64,000 bases of DNA from contig NZ_QKRB01000043.1 in NCBI RefSeq assembly GCF_003233845.1, forward strand, positions 62,001 to 126,000, in the 5' to 3' direction. Under the pieces are notes generated by a model, which was not told the DNA's origin, did not search any database, and saw only the letters and a program-made list of their open reading frames with translations. Below, piece by piece: positions 26,308-35,670 of this stretch (within the stretch, counting starts at the first letter, position 1; every line of letters begins with the position of its first letter). The stretch is from Paenibacillus sambharensis. GTDB lineage: Bacteria > Bacillota > Bacilli > Paenibacillales > Paenibacillaceae. The position numbers and the translations under genes were made by a program.

Positions 26308-26451
26308 GGAATGACGTCGACCTCCAGTTAGGTAAGCTAGGACTAATATTCAGATAAAAGGCCATCTTAATAGTGTAGCATGACAGCTATGCAGCAACCA
26401 GTGAATATTGAAGCTCGGGCATTAGCTGATTTGAAGGCGGGGCCTGTAACA

Positions 26452-26530
26452 ATTATAACACAAAAAAACTTAGTTTGTTTAGTAGACAAACTAAGTTTGG
26501 TGATGCTACAATACGGGTGAAACGTTTTCA
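26452..26530 (+). promoter_or_regulatory. xylA promoter with XylR operator and cre-like element
   Basis: A 27-bp near-perfect palindrome with arms CTTAGTTTGT / ACAAACTAAG (26469-26495) is the classic xyl operator. TAGACA (26483-26488) and TACAAT (26507-26512), 18 bases apart, form the xylA promoter, so the operator covers the -35. TGAAACGTTTTCA (26518-26530), one base short of a cre, lies at the start point. A minus-strand TATAAT (complement of 26452-26457) may serve xylR. Confidence 0.85.
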
Positions 26531-26576
26531 AAACGTATATGACGACCATTTTAAATCCGGGAGGCGTGTCAAACTT

Positions 26577-27890
26577 ATGGCATACTTTGATAATGTGGGC
26601 AAGATTCAGTTTGAAGGTAAAGGCTCCGATAATCCGTTTGCGTTCAAGCATTACAATCCGCAGGAAGTCGTTCTCGGCAAAACGATGGAAGAGCATCTCC
26701 GCTTCGCAGTTGCCTACTGGCATACCTTCACAGGCGAAGGCTCCGATCCGTTCGGCGTAGGCACGGCTGTCCGCAACTGGGACCGTTACAGCGGCATGGA
26801 TCTGGCGAAAGCTCGCGTGGAAGCTAATTTTGAGTTCCTCGACAAGATCAACATTCCGTACTACTGCTTCCATGATCGTGACATCGCGCCTGAAGGCGAA
26901 ACCCTGCAGGAGACGAACAAGAATCTCGATGTTATCGTCAGCATGCTGAAGGACAACATGGCCTCATCCGGCAAGAAGCTCCTCTGGAATACGGCAAACA
27001 TGTTCACGAATCCGCGGTTCGTGTTCGGTGCTGCAACGGCTGTGAATGCGGATGTATATGCTTACGCTGCAGCGCAGGTGAAGAAAGGCCTAGAAGTCGG
27101 TAAAGAGCTCGGCGCTGAGAACTATGTCTTCTGGGGTGGCCGTGAAGGCTACGAAACGCTGCTCAACACGGATATGGCGCTGGAGCTTGATAACCTGGCC
27201 CGCTTCTTCCAGATGGCGCTTGCTTATGCGAAGGAAATTGGCTTTGACGCACAGTTCCTGATCGAGCCTAAGCCGAAGGAGCCGACAAAGCATCAGTATG
27301 ACTTCGACGCAGCGACAACGATCGCATTTCTGCAAAAATACGGCCTGGCAGATAAGTTCAAGCTGAACCTGGAAGCAAACCATGCCACACTCGCTGGGCA
27401 TACCTTCGAGCATGAAATCCGCGTAGCTGCAATTAACGGCATGCTGGGCTCGCTGGATGCGAACCAGGGCGACCTGCTGCTTGGCTGGGATACGGACGAA
27501 TTCCCGACTGATCTGTACTCTACCACACTGACCATGTTCGAGATCGTGAAAGCCGGCGGCATCGGCCGCGGCGGCATTAACTTCGACGCTAAGGTTCGAC
27601 GCGGCTCGTTTGAGCAGGACGATCTGTTCCTGGCTCACATCGCAGGCATGGACACTTACGCATGGGGCCTCAAGGCTGCAGCGAAGCTGATCGAAGAGCG
27701 TGTGCTGGACAGCATTGTGGAAGACCGCTATCGCACCTTCCGCGAAGGCATCGGAGCCGACATCGTATCCGGCAAGGCGACGCTTGCCAGCCTGGAGCAG
27801 TATGCACTTCAGAACAACCCGATCAAGAATCAATCGGGCCGCCAAGAGCGCATCAAGCTGATGATCAACGAGATCATCTACAGTGTGTAA
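26577..27890 (+). CDS. xylA: Xylose isomerase
   Basis: 437 residues, the group II xylose isomerase length. It converts D-xylose to D-xylulose using two divalent metals. Key elements: [12 protein letters not shown] (catalytic His and Asp), [23 protein letters not shown] (metal ligands), [12 protein letters not shown] and [12 protein letters not shown]. The ATG at 26577 follows GGGAGG; upstream codons in the frame lie in the regulatory region. xylB follows after a hairpin. Confidence 0.97.
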   Translation: MAYFDNVGKIQFEGKGSDNPFAFKHYNPQEVVLGKTMEEHLRFAVAYWHTFTGEGSDPFGVGTAVRNWDRYSGMDLAKARVEANFEFLDKINIPYYCFHDRDIAPEGETLQETNKNLDVIVSMLKDNMASSGKKLLWNTANMFTNPRFVFGAATAVNADVYAYAAAQVKKGLEVGKELGAENYVFWGGREGYETLLNTDMALELDNLARFFQMALAYAKEIGFDAQFLIEPKPKEPTKHQYDFDAATTIAFLQKYGLADKFKLNLEANHATLAGHTFEHEIRVAAINGMLGSLDANQGDLLLGWDTDEFPTDLYSTTLTMFEIVKAGGIGRGGINFDAKVRRGSFEQDDLFLAHIAGMDTYAWGLKAAAKLIEERVLDSIVEDRYRTFREGIGADIVSGKATLASLEQYALQNNPIKNQSGRQERIKLMINEIIYSV

Positions 27891-27946
27891 ACAATAGAGG
27901 CATATCATGGCAGGCATTAACAGACCTGCTGCAGCCAACCAACATG

Positions 27947-27976
27947 AACAGCCGGTCGCAAGGCCGGCTGTTTATG
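27947..27976 (+). terminator. Hairpin between xylA and xylB
   Basis: AACAGCCGG / CCGGCTGTT (9 bp, 7-base loop) followed by TTATGCCTTATTTT. It may terminate part of the transcripts or stabilise the xylA message. Confidence 0.6.
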
Positions 27977-28010
27977 CCTTATTTTAACGCTTTCGGGAGG
28001 ATGGCATCAG

Positions 28011-29507
28011 ATGAGCTATGTAATCGGAATAGATTTAGGTACCAGTGCAGTCAAGGCACTGTTAATCGACCGTGACGGGAAGATCCGCGGTGAAGCTTCG
28101 GTAAGCTATCCGCTGTTTCACGAGCATTCCGGCTGGAGCGAGCAGAGGCCGGAGGATTGGGTGGAGGGTACACTCCAGGCGATTCGGGATGCGGTTGCTG
28201 CAGCCGGTATTGAGCCTTCGGAAGTGGAAGGCATCAGCTTCTCCGGACAGATGCATGGTCTTGTGCTGCTTGATGCTGACCGCAAGCCGGTACGCAATGC
28301 GATTCTCTGGAATGATACGCGGACAACCGAGCAGTGCCGGGAAATCGAGCGGACGCTTGGTGAAGATCTGCTTCATATCGCCCGCAATCCGGCGCTGGAA
28401 GGCTTCACGCTGCCCAAGATTCTGTGGGTGCGCGAGCATGAGAAGGAAGTGTTCGACCGTGCGAGCCTGTTCCTGCTGCCGAAGGATTATGTCCGTTACC
28501 GGCTGACTGGCGAGCTGCATATGGACTACTCGGACGCAGCCGGCACCCTGCTGCTGGATGTGGCGGGTAAAGTGTGGAGCAGGAGAGTGCTGGAGGCGTT
28601 CGATCTGCCGGAAAGCTTCTGCCCGGCGCTTATCGAATCGCATGGGCTTGCGGGCACGATGCTGCCGGACATTGCCGGGCAGTGCGGACTGACGCCTGTG
28701 ACGAAGGTCTATGCCGGCGGAGCGGATAATGCCTGCGGCGCCATCGGCGCAGGCATTCTAAGCGAAGGCTTGACGCTCTGCAGCATCGGAACCTCGGGCG
28801 TCATTCTGGCTTATGAGAACAACAGGGATTCCGATTACAGCGGCAAGGTCCACTTCTTCAACCACGGCAAGGAAGATGCCTATTATGCAATGGGCGTTAC
28901 GCTGGCGGCGGGGTACTCGCTCAGCTGGTTCAAGCAGACATTTGCCGCTGAAGAGTCCTTCAATGAGCTGCTTAAGGGAGTTGCCGACGTGAAGCCGGGC
29001 TCCGGCGGACTGCTCTTCACGCCGTATATCGTCGGCGAGCGTACGCCGCATGCGGATGCCCAAATCCGGGGCAGCTTCATTGGTATGGACGGCTCGCACA
29101 AGCGAGATCATTTTGCCAGAGCGGTTATGGAGGGTATTACATTCTCCTTGAATGAGTCGGTTGCTGTTTTCCGTGAGGCGGGCAAGACGGTGGATACAAT
29201 CGTATCGATCGGCGGCGGGGCGCAGAATCCGGTCTGGCTGCAGATGCAGGCGGATATATTCGACGCCAGAGTCGTTGCGCTCGAGAACGAGCAGGGGCCA
29301 GGTCTTGGGGCAGCTATGCTGGCGGCTTATGGTGCAGGCTGGTTTGCAAGTCTGGAAGAATGTGCAGACAGGTTCGTCAAGCATGCTTCTGCTTATACGC
29401 CTAATCCGGATGCAGTTGAAACGTACAAGGGGCTGTTCGGCATCTATCGCGATGTCTACAGCAGCACCCGGGAGCTGAACAACCGCCTGGCAGCGTATAG
29501 AGGCTAA
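28011..29507 (+). CDS. xylB: Xylulokinase
   Basis: 498 residues of the FGGY family. It phosphorylates D-xylulose to xylulose-5-phosphate for the pentose phosphate pathway. It has IGIDLGTSAVKALL (phosphate-binding), SFSGQMHGLVLLD (substrate contact typical of XylB), the catalytic Asp in YAGGADNACGAIG, and SIGGGAQNPVWLQMQADIF. The ATG follows GGGAGG. It is second gene of the xyl operon. Confidence 0.96.
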   Translation: MSYVIGIDLGTSAVKALLIDRDGKIRGEASVSYPLFHEHSGWSEQRPEDWVEGTLQAIRDAVAAAGIEPSEVEGISFSGQMHGLVLLDADRKPVRNAILWNDTRTTEQCREIERTLGEDLLHIARNPALEGFTLPKILWVREHEKEVFDRASLFLLPKDYVRYRLTGELHMDYSDAAGTLLLDVAGKVWSRRVLEAFDLPESFCPALIESHGLAGTMLPDIAGQCGLTPVTKVYAGGADNACGAIGAGILSEGLTLCSIGTSGVILAYENNRDSDYSGKVHFFNHGKEDAYYAMGVTLAAGYSLSWFKQTFAAEESFNELLKGVADVKPGSGGLLFTPYIVGERTPHADAQIRGSFIGMDGSHKRDHFARAVMEGITFSLNESVAVFREAGKTVDTIVSIGGGAQNPVWLQMQADIFDARVVALENEQGPGLGAAMLAAYGAGWFASLEECADRFVKHASAYTPNPDAVETYKGLFGIYRDVYSSTRELNNRLAAYRG

Positions 29508-29535
29508 GGGCAGGCAATCGTAATAGAGCGGCCAA

Positions 29536-29566
29536 CAGCCATCCGGAGTAAAATGCCGGATGGCTG
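29536..29566 (+). terminator. Perfect 11-bp hairpin after xylB
   Basis: CAGCCATCCGG / CCGGATGGCTG with a 9-base loop but no T tract, so it may be a weak terminator or mRNA-stabilising structure. Confidence 0.5.
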
Positions 29567-29674
29567 CTGACCGTTCACGGAAAGCTAACGGTCTAGGCAC
29601 AGTGCTGAAGGTTTAAACGGCATCCCGAATTATGGTATGCTAGACACGTACATAGCCAAGGGAGAGTGAACACG

Positions 29675-30670
29675 ATGAGTTCATGCACTGCGTTTGAAGG
29701 AATTTATCAGGGAGAGAAGGCCATCTGGCTGAAGGCTGACCGCTATGAGGCTGCGTTCCTGCCTGGCGTTGGCGCCAATCTGATCGCGTTCCGCGATACG
29801 ACGAGCGGAAGCCGCTTCCTCCATGAGCCGGCTGAGAACGAGATGCCGGCATTCAAGGCCAACCCCGGCATCCACGGCATTCCGGTGCTGTTCCCGCCTA
29901 ACCGCTACGAGGACGGCAAGTTTCCATGGAACGGACGCGTTTACCAGCTTCCTGTGAATGAAGAAGCTACGGGCAACCATCTGCACGGCTTTGCCCACAC
30001 AGCGGTATGGAAGGTGCTGCAGTTCGGCGGTTCGAACCGTGAGAGCTTTGTCGAAGCTGCGCTTGCTGTCGATGAACAGCATCCGATTTATCAGTATCTG
30101 CCGTTTCGCTTCACCATCCGCATCCGTTACGTGCTGAGTGAAGACGGCTTGTTCCAGCATATCTTCGTCCGTAATGACGGCGAGGAAACGATGCCGTGCC
30201 TGCTTGCGTTTCACACGGCGATTAATGCACCGTTCACGCCGAACGGCTCCGCGAAGGACTACCGTTTCAAGGCGACGATTGGCGAGCGCTGGGAGCTGAA
30301 TGACCGCATGCTGCCGACTGGCAAATTCCAGCCGCTCTCTGCTCAGGAGGAGCAGATGAAAGGAGAAGGCATCTATCCTTTCTTCGAAGCGCTGGACAAC
30401 CATTACACGGTACAACCCCAGAATGGACGGAACCTGATGGAGCTGACCGATGCCAAGGAAGGCATCACGCTTGTCTATGATGTCGGTACATCGTACAAGC
30501 AGTGGATGATCTGGAACAACGGCGCGACGGAAGGCTTCTTCTGTCCGGAGCCGCAGATTAATCTTGTCAATGCGCCTAATGTAGACCTGCCGGCGGATGA
30601 GATTGGCTTGTTCAGCCTTGCGCCGGGCGAAATTTGGGAAGAGCGTGCGCGTCTCTACATTAAGGGCTAA
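29675..30670 (+). CDS. Aldose 1-epimerase (GalM-like)
   Basis: 331 residues of the galactose mutarotase-like superfamily. It shows HGIPVLFPPNRYEDGKFPWNGRVYQLPVNE (family signature region), the catalytic His in HLHGFAHTAVW and the catalytic Glu in FFCPEPQINLVNAPN. It probably interconverts anomers of a sugar such as xylose, which fits its place behind xylAB. The ATG at 29675 follows GGAGAG by 8 bases and is preferred over a GTG three codons upstream. Confidence 0.85.
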   Translation: MSSCTAFEGIYQGEKAIWLKADRYEAAFLPGVGANLIAFRDTTSGSRFLHEPAENEMPAFKANPGIHGIPVLFPPNRYEDGKFPWNGRVYQLPVNEEATGNHLHGFAHTAVWKVLQFGGSNRESFVEAALAVDEQHPIYQYLPFRFTIRIRYVLSEDGLFQHIFVRNDGEETMPCLLAFHTAINAPFTPNGSAKDYRFKATIGERWELNDRMLPTGKFQPLSAQEEQMKGEGIYPFFEALDNHYTVQPQNGRNLMELTDAKEGITLVYDVGTSYKQWMIWNNGATEGFFCPEPQINLVNAPNVDLPADEIGLFSLAPGEIWEERARLYIKG

Positions 30671-30675
30671 CCGGG

Positions 30676-31248
30676 ATGCCCAGATTGATTGGCGCCCGTG
30701 TGATGCTTCGGGAGTACCGCGCGGATGATTTTGCGGCGATGCGCAGGTGGGTGAATGATCCTGAAATCGTCAACCAGCTGTCGGACATCTTCCTCTACCC
30801 GCATACGGAGTCGTCCACGGAGTCCTTCATTCAAGGACAGATTGAAGGCGGCCCCGATCATAAAGGTTTCGTAATCGCCGACATCTCAACAGAGGCCTAT
30901 ATCGGCCAGATCGATCTGTTCCGGATTGACTGGAAGAACCGCAAGGCTGAGCTTGGCATCGTCATCGGTGCCAAAGAGCTTCAGGGCAAGGGCTACGGGT
31001 CGGAAGCGCTGCAGCTGCTTCAGGATTTCGTCTTTAACCGCTTGAACCTGAACCGGCTGCAGCTGGAGGTTTATGACTATAATGAGCAAGCTTATGCCTG
31101 CTATCGTAAGGTCGGCTTCAAGGAGGATGGACGTCTCCGACAGGCTTACTTTACGGAGGGCAGATATTGCGACATTATTGTCATGAGCCTGCTGAGAGAA
31201 GAGTATACGGATCGCCAGCAACTTGAACGAACAGACGCAGAGCAGTGA
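30676..31248 (+). CDS. GNAT-family N-acetyltransferase (RimJ/RimL-like)
   Basis: 190 residues. The start MPRLIGARVMLREYRADDFAAM and the acetyl-CoA motif ELGIVIGAKELQGKGYGSEAL, followed by NLNRLQLEVYDYNEQAYACYRKVGFKEDG, are typical of RimJ/RimL-type acetyltransferases. It begins 5 bases after the epimerase stop, so it is in the same transcript. The acceptor (protein N-terminus or small amine) is unknown. Confidence 0.85.
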   Translation: MPRLIGARVMLREYRADDFAAMRRWVNDPEIVNQLSDIFLYPHTESSTESFIQGQIEGGPDHKGFVIADISTEAYIGQIDLFRIDWKNRKAELGIVIGAKELQGKGYGSEALQLLQDFVFNRLNLNRLQLEVYDYNEQAYACYRKVGFKEDGRLRQAYFTEGRYCDIIVMSLLREEYTDRQQLERTDAEQ

Positions 31249-31256
31249 ATATGGTG

Positions 31257-31292
31257 CAGAGAAACCAGCCGGGCTTCCGGCTGGTTTCTCTG
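31257..31292 (+). terminator. Strong terminator of the xyl transcript
   Basis: A perfect 16-bp stem (CAGAGAAACCAGCCGG / CCGGCTGGTTTCTCTG) with a 4-base loop, then TTTGC. Confidence 0.85.
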
Positions 31293-31348
31293 TTTGCAGC
31301 GTGACTAATCGATTGAATGCGTGGATTTTTGGATGAAATTGTCGAAAG

Positions 31349-31393
31349 TTAACACTCCTTTTACAATTCTCTTGATTACAATTGATCTAATAT
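31349..31393 (+). promoter_or_regulatory. Candidate PhoP box and -10 of the CBS-chemoreceptor gene
   Basis: TTAACA (31349) and TTTACA (31360) are 11 bases apart, matching the Bacillus PhoP-box rule of TT(A/T/C)ACA hexamers at 11-bp spacing; a weak CTTGAT follows at 31371. A -10-like TAATAT lies at 31388-31393. No SigA-type -35 is apparent, as expected for a PhoP-activated promoter. Confidence 0.55.
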
Positions 31394-31475
31394 ACCTACG
31401 ATTAGGGCATATAGGCGACTTAGGGCCTGAATCATGAATACGGCTGACGATCCAGTTAGATAGGGGAGATTGTAA

Positions 31476-32648
31476 GTGAAGGCAGTGTTAAATGCGGCAG
31501 CTTCAGCAGTACCGGCTCAACCGGGTAAGACCGTCTTATTCAGTGAAAAGGATCAAGGGAGGCTGGCCAGTACAGCCGCAGACTTTATCCGGAATACAGC
31601 AATAGCAACCCCGGAACATAAATGTGAGGAAGTGGCGAGAATATTCGGCAAGCATTCTGGCGCAGAGTGTGTTGTCGTCTGTGATGAACAGAAGCGGCCG
31701 GCAGGGCTAGTGATGCGGGACAAGTTCTTCCGGCAGCTCAGCCAGCGCTTTGGGGCGGCCCTGTATTACGAGAAGTCCATTGCTGTGCTAATGGATCATC
31801 AGCCTTTTGTGGTGGATGCGGATCTGCCGCCTCAGCAGCTTCTTCAGCAGGCGCTCGGCCGTGAGGATGACAGACTGTATGATTGCGTGGTTCTTGTGAA
31901 AGAAGGCAAGTATGCGGGCATTATGACGATGGCGGATTTGCTGGACCTCTCGGATACGCTTCAGAAGCAGGCGGTCACTCAGCAGGTGCAGACGATTCAC
32001 CGGACGGAAAGGCTGATCGGGGAGATAGAGTCTGCAGTCCTGCAGGTTAATGAAGCGAGTACAGCTGTTGATGCCTTGTCTGAAAGGATGTCCGTCATGA
32101 CAGTTACCGGCCAGAAGGAGCTTAATGGTGTCGCTAAGGCCTTTCAGGGGCTTTCAGAACGCACGCTTAAGCAGGAGGGACAAATTGGTGAGCTGCAGCT
32201 GCGTGCCAGGTCTGTCGGGGAAGTGTCCCACTTTATTCGTGAACTGGCCGAGCAGTGCGGGCTTCTGGCAATAAATGCGGCAATTGAAGCGGCACGCGCC
32301 GGTGAGCACGGGAGGGGCTTTGCGGTTGTGGCTGATGAAGTCGGAAAGCTGGCTTCACAGACGAAGAGCTCCGCTGATCGGATATCGGGTATGATCGATG
32401 CTATAGCTGAAGCAGTTGTCCATGCAGCTGACCTGGTTAGGGAGACCAGAGAAGACTCTCTGGCAGCTGAGCATTCGGTCATCCGCACCGTTGCTGTCTT
32501 CGATCAGCTGCTTGCTTCAGCAGAAGACAGCAGGAGAAGTGTGAAGCAGATGCTGGAACTTACGCGGCTTGCCTGCGGACAGACAACGGATGTCCAGGAA
32601 GGAATAAACCGCCTGGCGAAGCAGCTCGAAAGGGACCATCAGCTGTAA
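31476..32648 (+). CDS. Soluble chemoreceptor-like protein with CBS-like sensory pair
   Basis: 390 residues without any membrane helix. Residues ~40-165 form a CBS-like pair ([53 protein letters not shown]). A methyl-accepting chemotaxis signalling domain follows, with the hairpin tip at ~256-297 ([34 protein letters not shown]) that contacts CheA/CheW. HAMP and periplasmic sensor are absent. The GTG start follows AGGGGAG. The CBS part is clearly related to that of the GGDEF protein at 39120. It would sense a cytoplasmic ligand, possibly a nucleotide (inference). Confidence 0.82.
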   Translation: MKAVLNAAASAVPAQPGKTVLFSEKDQGRLASTAADFIRNTAIATPEHKCEEVARIFGKHSGAECVVVCDEQKRPAGLVMRDKFFRQLSQRFGAALYYEKSIAVLMDHQPFVVDADLPPQQLLQQALGREDDRLYDCVVLVKEGKYAGIMTMADLLDLSDTLQKQAVTQQVQTIHRTERLIGEIESAVLQVNEASTAVDALSERMSVMTVTGQKELNGVAKAFQGLSERTLKQEGQIGELQLRARSVGEVSHFIRELAEQCGLLAINAAIEAARAGEHGRGFAVVADEVGKLASQTKSSADRISGMIDAIAEAVVHAADLVRETREDSLAAEHSVIRTVAVFDQLLASAEDSRRSVKQMLELTRLACGQTTDVQEGINRLAKQLERDHQL

Positions 32649-32661
32649 CAGAGCTTCTGGC

Positions 32662-33540
32662 TTATACGACGGAGTCCGTAAGGCAGTCGAGCAATGTCCT
32701 GATGGACTCCATATTCACATGCTGATCTGACCACATGGCGTACTGATGCCATACTGGCAGGTCAGCTTCTTCCAAGCTGAGGCGGACTAACCGGCCCTTG
32801 CACCATTCTCCGAGCGCAGCCTCAGGCAGCAGGGTCAAATATCGCCCTCCCGACACAGTGTTAATAATGAAATCGATGGAATCCGAAGAAGCAGGCGAGT
32901 TGATAGTCAGATGATTGGCGGCTGCCCAGGTATGAAGCTGCTCGGTCAGAGCCTGATGAAGAACAAACTCATAACCGCTCAATTTACCTCCTTCAATAGA
33001 AGAATGGGCAGCAGCCAGCGGATGATCCGCTGCTGCAAACAAACAGAATGGCGATTGAAGGACTTCCTTTACCCCTATGCCGCCCGTGTCTTTCCCAGTC
33101 CTCTCTGTAAACAGCACATCAATTAAACCTTCTGCAAGGTTCTCCTGCAGTATATGTTCATACCCTGTCATTACCGAGACAGTAATTCCGGACTGTTCCA
33201 TCCAGCGCGTTAACAACCCCATATGTCCCAGGGCTGCTGCCATGACGCTCGAGCAGCCGATCCGGAAATTCCGGCTTCGGGATCTAATATCCTCCATTCG
33301 TTCCAATGCCTCTGTATAAAGTGTGTCGATTTGTTTAGCATAAGGGAGAAGAAGCTGGCCTTCATCTGTTAACAGCACACGCCCGTTCCTGATCTGGAAG
33401 AGCTTGACTCCCCATTCATTCTCCATCTTCTTCATATGAAAGCTGACAGTTGGCTGCTTCATTCCGAGAGCATTCGCCACGGCTGTCACCTGCTTGTAGC
33501 GGCCAAGCAGCCGCAGTATTTTTAGTTTCAGTAAAGACAT
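32662..33540 (-). CDS. LysR-family transcriptional regulator
   Basis: 292 residues with an N-terminal winged HTH (LKILRLLGRYKQVTAVANALGMKQPTVSFHMKKMENEWGVKLF) and a substrate-binding domain. AAGGAGA precedes the ATG. It lies between the CBS-chemoreceptor gene (convergent) and pstS (divergent), so its promoter shares the ~190-bp region holding the pstS Pho boxes. Its target and effector are unknown; regulation of pstS is possible but unsupported. Confidence 0.85.
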   Translation of the reverse strand: MSLLKLKILRLLGRYKQVTAVANALGMKQPTVSFHMKKMENEWGVKLFQIRNGRVLLTDEGQLLLPYAKQIDTLYTEALERMEDIRSRSRNFRIGCSSVMAAALGHMGLLTRWMEQSGITVSVMTGYEHILQENLAEGLIDVLFTERTGKDTGGIGVKEVLQSPFCLFAAADHPLAAAHSSIEGGKLSGYEFVLHQALTEQLHTWAAANHLTINSPASSDSIDFIINTVSGGRYLTLLPEAALGEWCKGRLVRLSLEEADLPVWHQYAMWSDQHVNMESIRTLLDCLTDSVV

Positions 33541-33612
33541 TTATCTTCTCCTTAACGAATGTATCATCATGTATTCAATTATTCTATATTATACTCAAAT
33601 ACATAGATAAAC

Positions 33613-33677
33613 TGTATATATATTTTGCATTCAGTTAACATTACGTTAATAGTCCGCAAATGACAAGCTTCTACAAT
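33613..33677 (+). promoter_or_regulatory. PhoP-box array and -10 of pstS
   Basis: Hexamers at strict 11-bp spacing: TGTATA (33613, weak), TTTGCA (33624), TTAACA (33635), TTAATA (33646). A -10-like TACAAT lies at 33672-33677 with no SigA -35, as in PhoP-activated Bacillus promoters. Gene context (pst operon) supports the assignment. Confidence 0.68.
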
Positions 33678-33728
33678 AAACATTGTAAACACACACAAAA
33701 AGGGATAAGGAAGGGGAAACACTTAAAA

Positions 33729-34697
33729 ATGAAGAAGTCTTTGATGTTCGTGATGTCTATTGTATTGGTATTCACGCTTGCTGCATGCGGAGGCAACAAT
33801 GGCGGCACTGCAGGAGGAAATAATAGCACGAATGGTACGAACGAGGGAGCAGGCACAAACACAAACACTGGTGCCGGTAATGAAGGAACGGACGCAGCTG
33901 CTGATCTGAGCGGCTCTTACCTGGCAACCGGATCTTCCGCGCTTCAGCCGCTGGTTGACCAAGCTGCCCAAATGTTCATGGAGAAGAACAGTGGTGTAAC
34001 GATCCAAGTTCAAGGCGGCGGCAGCGGTACTGGCCTTGCACAGGTTTCCGAAGGACAAGCTAACATCGGTAACTCCGACGTATTCGCGGAAGAGAAGCTG
34101 GATGCTGACAAAGCAGCAGAGCTGAAGGATCATCAGGTAGCAGTCGTGGCAATGGCAGCAGTAGTTAACCCGGAAGTAACGGTTGATAACCTGACAAAGC
34201 AGCAGCTGGTTGACATCTTTACTGGAACTATCACGAACTGGAGCGAGGTTGGCGGTGCGGATCAGAAGATCGTTATCGTAAACCGTCCGGCAAGCTCCGG
34301 TACTCGCGCAACCTTCGAGAAATATGCGCTGGGTACAAAGGCAGAAGACCTGCAGGGTATGATTCAGGAAGATTCCTCAGGTACAGTTAAGAAGCTGGTT
34401 GGCGAAACACCGGGTGCTATTGGTTACCTTGCTCTGTCCTACCTTGATGACACTGTGAAAACAGTGAAGTATGAAGGTGTGGAAGCAACAGAAGAGAATG
34501 TTGCGAACGGTACTTATCCAGTATGGGCTTACGAGCACATGTACACGAAAGGCGAGCCTGACGCAGCTCTCCAAGCATTTCTTGACTACATGGTAAGTGA
34601 CGAGGTTCAAAACGGTGTCGTTGTGGAACTCGGCTACATTCCAGTAAGCAAAATGCAGATCACTCGTGACATCGATGGTAACGTAACGAATAAATAA
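33729..34697 (+). CDS. pstS: Phosphate-binding lipoprotein PstS
   Basis: 322 residues. The lipoprotein signal ends in LAAC with Cys20, followed by a Gly/Asn/Thr-rich linker and the phosphate-binding fold with GSSALQPL, GGGSGTGLAQVSEG, NIGNSDVF and NRPASSGTRATFEKY, which carry the phosphate contacts. It captures inorganic phosphate outside the membrane for PstCAB. AAGGGG precedes the ATG at 33729; longer frames upstream lie in the promoter. It is first gene of the pst operon. Confidence 0.96.
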   Translation: MKKSLMFVMSIVLVFTLAACGGNNGGTAGGNNSTNGTNEGAGTNTNTGAGNEGTDAAADLSGSYLATGSSALQPLVDQAAQMFMEKNSGVTIQVQGGGSGTGLAQVSEGQANIGNSDVFAEEKLDADKAAELKDHQVAVVAMAAVVNPEVTVDNLTKQQLVDIFTGTITNWSEVGGADQKIVIVNRPASSGTRATFEKYALGTKAEDLQGMIQEDSSGTVKKLVGETPGAIGYLALSYLDDTVKTVKYEGVEATEENVANGTYPVWAYEHMYTKGEPDAALQAFLDYMVSDEVQNGVVVELGYIPVSKMQITRDIDGNVTNK

Positions 34698-34717
34698 GCT
34701 CGATCATTTACGATCTA

Positions 34718-34744
34718 CAAGAGGCGGACTCTATCCGCCTCTTG
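34718..34744 (+). terminator. pstS-pstC intergenic hairpin
   Basis: Perfect 11-bp stem CAAGAGGCGGA / TCCGCCTCTTG with a 5-base loop and only a short T stretch. Such hairpins often raise pstS mRNA levels over downstream genes through partial termination or 3'-end protection. Confidence 0.65.
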
Positions 34745-34767
34745 TTGGGCGTCTAAAGGAGAGGTAT

Positions 34768-35670
34768 ATGGCTCGGTCAGTCGAAAGAGAGAAGAGAAGT
34801 AAACATCTGGTGGAAGAATGGGTAGGCCGTGTATACACGCTGATCTGCGTTGGGCTCCTTGTACTAACGATCTTCTCTATGGTTTACTTCGTGGCATCCA
34901 AAGGTCTGAGTACATTTTTTAGAGATGGTGTAAACCCCATCGATCTGTTCACTGGTGTGAAATGGGCTCCTGAGAGCGAGCCGCCATTGTTTGGCGCACT
35001 GCCTTTCATTGTTGGCTCGTTCAGTACATCCATCCTTGCGGCCCTTATCGCGGCTCCGCTTGGTTTTTGCGCTGCAGTATTCATCGTTGAGCTTATGCCC
35101 AAATTCGGCAGGAAGGTGCTGCAGCCGGTTATTGAGCTGCTCGCAGGTATCCCCTCCGTCGTATACGGCTTTGTCGGTCTTAGTGTGATCGTCCCTTTCT
35201 TCCGGGATATATTCCCGGGACAAGGCCTTGGCCTGGCCGCAGGCGGCGTGGTGCTCTCCATCATGATCCTGCCGACGATCACGACAATTGCAACTGATGC
35301 GCTTGCAGCTCTTCCTTCAGGACTTAAGGAGGGCTCCTATGCGCTTGGGTCTACCCGCTGGCAGACCATATACAGAATCGTGCTTCCTACGACCCTTCCA
35401 GCCCTGCTGACAGGAATTGTTCTGGGAATCGCGAGGGCGTTCGGCGAGGCGCTCGCCGTACAGATGGTCATCGGTAACGCGCCTCATATCCCCAGATCCT
35501 TGTTTGAGTCGGCCTCGACGCTGACCAGTGCGATCACGCTAAGCATGGGGAATACCATTATGGGCACAGCACATAATAACGCGCTGTGGACGCTTGCGCT
35601 TATTTTGCTGACCATGACCTTCGTGTTCGTATTTATTGTCCGGTGGTTGGAAAGGAGATCGAAGGTATGA
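34768..35670 (+). CDS. pstC: Phosphate ABC transporter permease PstC
   Basis: 300 residues, six TM helices, with the EAA-type loop (LPSGLKEGSYALGSTRWQTIYRIVLP) that contacts the ATPase. It forms the channel with PstA. GGAGAGG precedes the ATG, and the end overlaps the pstA start (ATGA). Confidence 0.95.
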   Translation: MARSVEREKRSKHLVEEWVGRVYTLICVGLLVLTIFSMVYFVASKGLSTFFRDGVNPIDLFTGVKWAPESEPPLFGALPFIVGSFSTSILAALIAAPLGFCAAVFIVELMPKFGRKVLQPVIELLAGIPSVVYGFVGLSVIVPFFRDIFPGQGLGLAAGGVVLSIMILPTITTIATDALAALPSGLKEGSYALGSTRWQTIYRIVLPTTLPALLTGIVLGIARAFGEALAVQMVIGNAPHIPRSLFESASTLTSAITLSMGNTIMGTAHNNALWTLALILLTMTFVFVFIVRWLERRSKV

